Source: JBCCSZ01 sp039199225
GTDB taxonomy: Bacteria; Bacteroidota; Bacteroidia; Chitinophagales; Saprospiraceae
DNA length: 9,952 bases
Assembly: GCA_039199225.1 (NCBI GenBank)
Contig: JBCCSZ010000295.1
Location: 1-9,952 of the forward strand
Direction: 5' to 3'
Part shown: in pieces, positions 6,001-9,952 of the stretch
Numbering within the stretch: the first letter of the stretch is position 1
How the letters are laid out: every line of letters begins with the position of its first letter
The notes under the pieces: generated by a model
Databases searched by the model: none
Told to the model about the DNA's origin: nothing
The model's input: the letters and a program-made list of their open reading frames with translations, nothing else
Made by a program: the position numbers and the translations under genes

Positions 6001-7982
6001 TCTTTCGAGTTGTTGACGTCCCAGTAAATGCGATCTGTCTGTCCAGGCGTCAAGCGTTCACCACCCACTGGATAGGTCAAGGTAATGGGCCTTTCCTCTA
6101 TGTCGTAGACCAGAAAAAACTCCTGAGGCCCCTTGGGTACCCTGAAGCCATCGATGTTGATGGTGTATTGACCAGGGTTGGGATTGGGAATCACTATCTG
6201 TTCTACATTGTTTAAATGGTCATTTCCTTGTACTGCTGGTTCGAAGAGCTGACCCGCTTCAATATTTGGGTTGAGATTCCAGGGGTAAACAGTCCGGTTA
6301 TCGGCTGTAGTGATCTGCATGTCCAGGTCGTTGACCAAAGCTATTTCAGAACTTGGAGCGCCTTCCCAATCGTGCCAATAGATCATCACGCTCAGCGATT
6401 GTGCATTGCCAGGTACTTCTATCTGGAAGGTCTTTGATGCTTGATTGGTAATTTGATCCTTGATGAAATGTCTCTGCTCTATAATTCGGAATGCTTTGCG
6501 AGCATTGGCGCGGCCCCAGCCATAAGAAAAATCGGGACCTCGCGGGCCAAGGTCCTCGGCGGTATTCAGTAGACAAGCCTTGATCAAAGCAGACGAAGGG
6601 TCTTGGCCATCATTCAACACCCGATAGCCTTGATACAGCTGGGCGGCAATGCCGGATACCACTGGTGCAGAGGCGGACGAGCCCGAAGCCGTCGTGTACT
6701 TGTTGCCCTGAGCCGTGGAAAGCTGCCCATCGCCATTGGCACAAAGATCGGGTTTGATGCGTCCATCGCTGGCTGGACCTTTGCTGCTGCTGGGAACGAT
6801 TTTATCAAAGGGGTCGACATTGCCCACCGTAATAACATTTTTACCCATTTTGCTTCCACCTGTTATGGTCCCCCAGCCAATGCCAGCGCCAAAGCCACAA
6901 TCTTCCTGCCCGGAATTGCCGGCCGAGAAGATGTGCATGATATTTTGAGCGCGCCGAATTTTGCGATCGATGGATTGCGCAAAAATGGTATAGCCCCGAT
7001 TACAGCCTTCACCATAAGAGTTGGAGGTGATGACAATGCGTTCGTCCAGGCCGTTGTCTGAGTTGATGTCGACCGGGTCGAAGATGTTCAGAACATGAAG
7101 AGTGGCACCAGATGCAACCCCTTTTTTGGTAGGGTCCAGATTGCCTGCTCCTATGAGGATACCTGCCATAATGTCGCCATGCGCACCCGATGTTGATGCA
7201 CCGGATACGACATCCTGAATGGCCCGGCCTTGAAAGTCGATATGGGGTCCAACGAATCCGTCGTCAGCTATGGCGACATGCACACCGCCGCCATCGAGCG
7301 TCAGGCCACTATTGTTGGCCATTGGCCTTAGATTGGCCCGATGGAGGTGGTTGGCCATTAAATCTTCCAGGACAACGTCTTGTGGATAGTCTTCAATGTA
7401 TCGGATAGCGGTTAGCTGCGCCAAGTCGTCGAGCTTTGGAGCTGGGAGACTGAGTCGAAACAACCTGTAGTCTTCGTTAAAGCCAGTAATTTCCGCCTTG
7501 AGGTGCTCTAGGAAATAGCGAACCAGGCCGTGATTAAGGTCAGCATGGTATTGCACCAGCAGGTCTAGGCGTCCATGATTGATCTCGGCTTGTTGTAGGG
7601 TGTTGGCCATTTTGTATTGTAGGTGCTGATCGCTGAGTTGTTCGATCGGCAAATGGCGGATGTCATTCACATTTAGAGCTGTAGAAATACTGGCCAGATA
7701 GGTTTTTGCAGTTGTGTATTCTAGTAGTTGTATTCCGGCATCTTGAAGGGCTTGAATCGTTTGGGAGGAAGGGACGGAGCGAAAGCGTATCAGGCGGTAG
7801 TAATGCCCTCCCAGGAGTTCGTTGCGCTGGTAGAATGGTTGTTGGAGAAATTCACGGAAGGCTTGATGATGGGTAGGAATACCTTCTCGGCCAAGGTTCG
7901 TTTGAGCTCCTAATGGCGTAGGATGGCTGGAAAACAGCAGCCAGGCTACCAAGAGAAATGATATGGTTTTATATTTGGCCAT
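3072..7982 (-). CDS. Secreted subtilisin-like (S8) serine protease with MAM-like, PKD and T9SS sorting domains
   Basis: This 1636-residue exported endopeptidase has a signal peptide (1-27, MAKYKTISFLLVAWLLF then LGAQ). Two propeptide-like repeats (about 60-118 and 139-200) precede the S8 domain (about 230-500), with catalytic Asp240 (IADDGF), His268 (AHGDIMAG), oxyanion Asn356 (SAGNSG) and Ser436 (SGSSASAP). A KP-43-like beta-sandwich (about 507-630, LVNDLD and NNVEQIVI) follows. Next come an Ig-like module (about 632-718, YPVGGERLTPG), an FN3-like module (about 720-803), a CARDB-like module (about 813-922), MAM-like modules (about 926-1110 and 1202-1378), PKD or PKD-like modules (about 1113-1200, 1381-1466 and 1467-1545, the last with WDFGDG), and a T9SS type-A sorting domain (about 1551-1636, KLYPNPAQ to KLVVMK). 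By family knowledge such proteins cross the outer membrane through T9SS and are released or anchored. ATG at 7980-7982 is preferred over an in-frame TTG at 8000 because it opens a normal signal peptide. The substrate is unknown. Confidence 0.93.
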   Translation of the reverse strand: MAKYKTISFLLVAWLLFSSHPTPLGAQTNLGREGIPTHHQAFREFLQQPFYQRNELLGGHYYRLIRFRSVPSSQTIQALQDAGIQLLEYTTAKTYLASISTALNVNDIRHLPIEQLSDQHLQYKMANTLQQAEINHGRLDLLVQYHADLNHGLVRYFLEHLKAEITGFNEDYRLFRLSLPAPKLDDLAQLTAIRYIEDYPQDVVLEDLMANHLHRANLRPMANNSGLTLDGGGVHVAIADDGFVGPHIDFQGRAIQDVVSGASTSGAHGDIMAGILIGAGNLDPTKKGVASGATLHVLNIFDPVDINSDNGLDERIVITSNSYGEGCNRGYTIFAQSIDRKIRRAQNIMHIFSAGNSGQEDCGFGAGIGWGTITGGSKMGKNVITVGNVDPFDKIVPSSSKGPASDGRIKPDLCANGDGQLSTAQGNKYTTASGSSASAPVVSGIAAQLYQGYRVLNDGQDPSSALIKACLLNTAEDLGPRGPDFSYGWGRANARKAFRIIEQRHFIKDQITNQASKTFQIEVPGNAQSLSVMIYWHDWEGAPSSEIALVNDLDMQITTADNRTVYPWNLNPNIEAGQLFEPAVQGNDHLNNVEQIVIPNPNPGQYTINIDGFRVPKGPQEFFLVYDIEERPITLTYPVGGERLTPGQTDRIYWDVNNSKEPIRIEFSDDLGASWELVAVVANGNQQFDWEVPQTDSGKGMIRLQRNGLISQSIEAFDIVPVPQNLQILEVCPGFTRLGWDAVEEANEYIVYRLGDEYMDSILAVPGNIADISIDNTNFRNWYAVQAVYTNGAKSQRSVAIFDPHVLTTCLAENDLSIQSIQSPSYPIITNCADETQQVGVNISNNGSNKQRDFQLHYQVNQEEIVSESFTGTLIPTTTIHYTFNQRLNLSEPGSYQIKVWTDMPSDEATYNDTAHFELFVEESVAYSLPYFENFDQFENCNPAASCNSHCPLENGWTNLDGQAEDNIDWRVHNGATPSNGTGPETDQNTGTEDGKYLYLESSNSCFNKQAVLMSPCFDLTNIEHPILTFWYHMHGQDIGQLNIGLFDGEKWRDHIMFPLVGKQGNSWKKSPEIDLSAFSGRKVNIRFTANTGSAFSADLAIDNIGLFERNAPPVTNFTFDRSQDCVGQAVRFFDNSFNSPTSWHWEFSPSDVQFINGSSATSSNPTVLFNRQGSYQVKLITANTFGTDTLETSSNFIQLSSGYPIPIQENFDDYGTDESDNWQIINPDDEITWSYVNVIGSEGIPTAAAYVDNHGYNAVGEQDQLVSYAVDLVDGRNPMLRFDLSYAPGNYSADQLLIKVVDQCEPERDTVIYHKSGRKLATTVQQNRGWRPESPAHWRTENVSLAAFTGRSISLSFINICGYGNNIYLDNITIAESSDLPVAGFHILPAVEEFNCPGDTIRLINTSLGDNNFEYTWYLEYNDSVDILKGLGPHQHILMHGGDYNISLLAKNPVGSSITHHRVRVLDNAEAAFTFKQQDGGGVEFVNASSDANYFRWDFGDGQTSLEVNPQHYYRKNDFYTVQLKASNACSESIFEQELTITTNLREPAAEQTMKLYPNPAQHNIQVSLPYSSIETINFRLFDLSGRLLTDFSQSVDAMGNGNYRINIDAFPAGAYLMQVNTKTNQYTAKLVVMK

Positions 7983-8062
7983 GTCTAGTACGCTTTCCAA
8001 ATGGAAGAGCGACTGTGTTTAATTTGCGAACAATCAAGCCGTTAGGTCTCCAAAGATGCACA

Positions 8063-8093
8063 TGAATATACGTTTTAATGCTTTGGTGTGCAA
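8063..8093 (-). promoter_or_regulatory. Candidate promoter for the S8 protease gene
   Basis: In the 136-base gap between the SDR stop and the protease ATG, the minus strand carries TTG (8093 to 8091), then 20 bases, then TATATTCA (8070 to 8063). The spacing fits Bacteroidota promoters and the octamer matches TAnnTTTG at four of six fixed positions. The leader would be about 75 bases. CATCTTTG a few bases downstream is another -7-like match but lacks a spaced TTG. No terminator hairpin was found after the SDR gene, so some read-through is possible. Confidence 0.3.
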
Positions 8094-8118
8094 GTAGGAT
8101 GCCGGAAAACTGGAATTG

Positions 8119-9117
8119 TCAAGGATGTTCTGCTAAAAATTGGTCGCAAACCTGTCTAATGGTATCATTTAGCGGTGTGTAGCTAAATTGGAGTTCTTTA
8201 ATGGATCGACGGTTGTCGTAATAGAAGGTATTGGCCGTTAATCGGGCAATATCTACAGGCAATGGGGACTGTGTACCCAGTATTTTAGATGGTATGTGGA
8301 GCAGTGCAGCCGCCGACTTGGCCAAGAGGGGAGGGACCTTAATGGTAGGCGACTTTTTGCCCAATGCCTCGGCTATGAGGCTGAAGATTTCTTGATAGCT
8401 CTTGTTTTCAGCCGCCGAAATAAAGCGCTTATTTTGGATGTCACTCTCCATCAATGCGATAGACATTTGCGCTACATCGCGGGCATCTACAAAGGCCGAA
8501 CCACCGATTGGATAAAAGCGGAGGCCATTCCATACTTTGTTGAAAAACTGCCCCGTGCCACTGTCCCAATGACCTTTGCCAAATACGATCGCAGGGTTGA
8601 TGACAACGACACACAGCCCTTCAGCCATGCCCCGCCAAGCCTCTTGTTCTGCCAAATACTTACTAATGCCGTAGGGCGAGTTCAAGGGGCCGCGTTCCCA
8701 TTTGGACTGTTCGCTGATGTGCTCCCCATTTTTTCGCCTACCGATGGCTGCAATCGAACTGACGTGTAAAAATTTTTCAACCCCAGCCATCAAGGCAGCA
8801 TTCACCATATTGGCTGTACCCTCTACGTTAACCTGGCGCATGAAAGCCTCCTCAGCGGGTTGGCTACTGATGACGGCAGCAGCATGATAGACTTGTTGCA
8901 CATCTGCCATGGCATCGTCCAGGAAAAAAACATCGAGAATATCCCCCTCTACCCACTCGATCCGATCGGCAATGTCCTTCACCAATTCCATAGAACTTGA
9001 CGGTCTTCGAATGGCTCTGATGCGCTGATAGCCACCATCCAATAGTTGACGAAGTAGGTGCGAACCGACCAGGCCAGTGCCTCCACTGACGAATATTTGG
9101 GTATCTGCTTTAGCCAT
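8119..9117 (-). CDS. NAD(P)-dependent epimerase/dehydratase, extended SDR family
   Basis: This 332-residue protein has the N-terminal Rossmann motif GGTGLVG (12-18), an acidic D59 in EGDI after the third strand, HAAAVIS (78-84), the NVEGTANMVNAA helix (97-108), HVSSIAAIG (118-126) with the catalytic Ser/Thr position, and the YxxxK pair Tyr149/Lys153 in YGISK. NPAIVFG (174-180) and FVDARDVA (209-216) complete the extended-SDR pattern. Its length is normal for the family. The overall sequence is closest to dihydroflavonol-4-reductase-like SDRs, a broad annotation that does not define the substrate. Basic residues after the second strand (RAIRRPSS) suggest NADPH over NADH, which is inference. 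It is soluble, with no signal peptide. The ATG lies inside the end of anmK, with 8 shared bases (ATGGCTAA), so it is probably translated by coupling from anmK and part of the same transcript. Whether it acts on an amino sugar or an unrelated metabolite cannot be told. Confidence 0.9.
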   Translation of the reverse strand: MAKADTQIFVSGGTGLVGSHLLRQLLDGGYQRIRAIRRPSSSMELVKDIADRIEWVEGDILDVFFLDDAMADVQQVYHAAAVISSQPAEEAFMRQVNVEGTANMVNAALMAGVEKFLHVSSIAAIGRRKNGEHISEQSKWERGPLNSPYGISKYLAEQEAWRGMAEGLCVVVINPAIVFGKGHWDSGTGQFFNKVWNGLRFYPIGGSAFVDARDVAQMSIALMESDIQNKRFISAAENKSYQEIFSLIAEALGKKSPTIKVPPLLAKSAAALLHIPSKILGTQSPLPVDIARLTANTFYYDNRRSIKELQFSYTPLNDTIRQVCDQFLAEHP

Positions 9118-9952
9118 AAACTGGAATTTGGTTCGAGCCTTGGTAAATGGCTCCGCCTATGGTACTTTGCTTGGCGCCTGTAACCGAAGACAGGCAATTG
9201 GGAATGTGTTCTATCCGAAAAACACCCATTAGGGCCATTAGGAGTGCTTCTTTGAATTCGATTGCGCTTCTTTTTGGGACGATCAGTTGGAGTGGAACGA
9301 CCTCATTGCAATAGGACTGAATCTGTTGAATGAGAAAGTTATTCAGCGTCCCACCACCTGTTGAGAACATTCGATACGACTTCTGTGGCATCAATCCTTC
9401 CTTTTCGATAATGCGTCGAACAGCCTCTGCGGTCAGCTGTGCCAGTTGACAAACGGCCGTGTGCATCAAATCAGCCGTCGCAGCATCGGTGGATAGGTAC
9501 AGTGGAATCACCTCCTTTTGGACCCATTGGTTGTCGAGAGACTTGGGATAATCCAGTTGGTAGAAAGGATTTTGACAGGCAGTTTGGAGGAGTGTGGGTA
9601 ACAACTGCCCGCTTGCAGCTATCTTGCCCCCTTCGTCGAATGCTTGCCCTGCCCGTTGCGCCAGAGCGTTGAAAAGCTGGTTGGCTGCACCGATGTCGAA
9701 GGCGACAAAGGACGATCCGGTATTGCTACTGATGTTGGCAATGCCCCCTAGGTTGAGATAAAAGTCGTAGCCTGGAAAAAGGTATCGATCGGCCAAAGGG
9801 GCCAGTGGCGCACCCTGGCCACCCTTTGCAAGGTCTTGGGTGCGGAAATCACTGACGACCTGCATACCTGTCACTGCGGCGATGGCTGCTCCGTCGCCAA
9901 TCTGAGCCGTCATCTGGCTTTCGGGGTGGTGGAAAACAGTATGACCGTGGGA
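9110..9952 (-). CDS. anmK: Anhydro-N-acetylmuramic acid kinase, C-terminal part, cut by right window edge
   Basis: AnmK phosphorylates and opens 1,6-anhydro-MurNAc with ATP, giving MurNAc-6-phosphate for peptidoglycan recycling in the cytoplasm. The reading frame continues past the internal Met at 9913 to the window edge. The 13 extra codons read SHGHTVFHHPESQ, which matches the conserved SHGxTVxH segment of the family, so Met9913 is not the start. Further landmarks are QIGDGAAIA, DFRTQDLAKGGQGAPLAP, YLNLGGIANIS, FDIGAANQLFNAL (the gamma-phosphate/sugar region), PKSLDNQW, FSTGGGTLNNFLI and the C-terminal EFKEALLMALMGVFR with NCLSSVTGA. These are all typical of Bacteroidota AnmK. The family is usually about 350-380 residues; 280 are visible, so roughly 80 N-terminal residues are missing, including the ATP-binding start. 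The stop TAA overlaps the start of the following SDR gene. Confidence 0.93.
   Translation of the reverse strand, partial: SHGHTVFHHPESQMTAQIGDGAAIAAVTGMQVVSDFRTQDLAKGGQGAPLAPLADRYLFPGYDFYLNLGGIANISSNTGSSFVAFDIGAANQLFNALAQRAGQAFDEGGKIAASGQLLPTLLQTACQNPFYQLDYPKSLDNQWVQKEVIPLYLSTDAATADLMHTAVCQLAQLTAEAVRRIIEKEGLMPQKSYRMFSTGGGTLNNFLIQQIQSYCNEVVPLQLIVPKRSAIEFKEALLMALMGVFRIEHIPNCLSSVTGAKQSTIGGAIYQGSNQIPVYG

Noticed and set aside
5526..6215. Plus-strand open frame of 229 codons antisense to the protease gene
   Set aside because: It is fully inside the Ig/FN3/CARDB-like part of the protease and has no family resemblance or promoter; it looks like a shadow frame.
6603..7061. Plus-strand open frame of 152 codons antisense to the S8 catalytic domain
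   Set aside because: The opposite strand here encodes the conserved Asn and Ser motifs of the protease, which fixes the codon pattern and creates the open frame.
7995..8006. Inverted repeat TTCCA-AA-TGGAA just upstream of the protease ATG
   Set aside because: Five pairs with a two-base spacer cannot form a stable hairpin, and the repeat is too short to separate from chance.

Overview
The window looks like chromosomal DNA of a Bacteroidota bacterium. The evidence is a very large secreted protease ending in a type IX secretion system (T9SS) type-A C-terminal sorting domain, an elongation factor G paralog of the kind found in this phylum, start codons without Shine-Dalgarno sequences, and A/T-rich candidate promoters that loosely match the Bacteroidota TTG / TAnnTTTG pattern. 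The balanced base composition and the PKD and MAM-like multidomain secretome style would suit Saprospiria (Saprospiraceae or Lewinellaceae), but that placement is inference.

All five supported genes lie on the minus strand, so transcription runs from the right edge to the left. In that order they are: (1) the 3' part of anmK, anhydro-N-acetylmuramic acid kinase of cell-wall recycling, cut by the right edge; (2) an extended short-chain dehydrogenase/reductase (SDR) of the NAD-dependent epimerase/dehydratase type, whose start overlaps the anmK stop by 8 bases; (3) after a 136-base gap with a candidate promoter, a 1636-residue exported subtilisin-like (S8) protease with a duplicated propeptide-like region, many beta-sandwich modules and a T9SS sorting domain; (4) after a 193-base gap, a 708-residue EF-G-like translation factor with altered GTPase motifs, related to the EF-G2 paralog of Bacteroides; (5) after a strong intrinsic terminator, the 5' part of a GT-B family 4 glycosyltransferase, cut by the left edge.

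The anmK-SDR pair is probably one translationally coupled unit. The protease, EF-G2 and glycosyltransferase appear to be separate transcription units with no clear shared pathway. Every long plus-strand open frame lies antisense to one of these genes and looks like a codon-bias shadow. I see no rRNA, tRNA, CRISPR array, insertion sequence, phage gene or defence system, and no non-genic stretch longer than 193 bases.

The most interesting item is the EF-G paralog. It lacks the G3 catalytic histidine (Ser instead) and the G4 lysine (His instead), while the translocation domains are intact. This fits the non-hydrolysing EF-G2 class that supports slow translation in starved Bacteroides. The rest of the window is ordinary core and secretome content.
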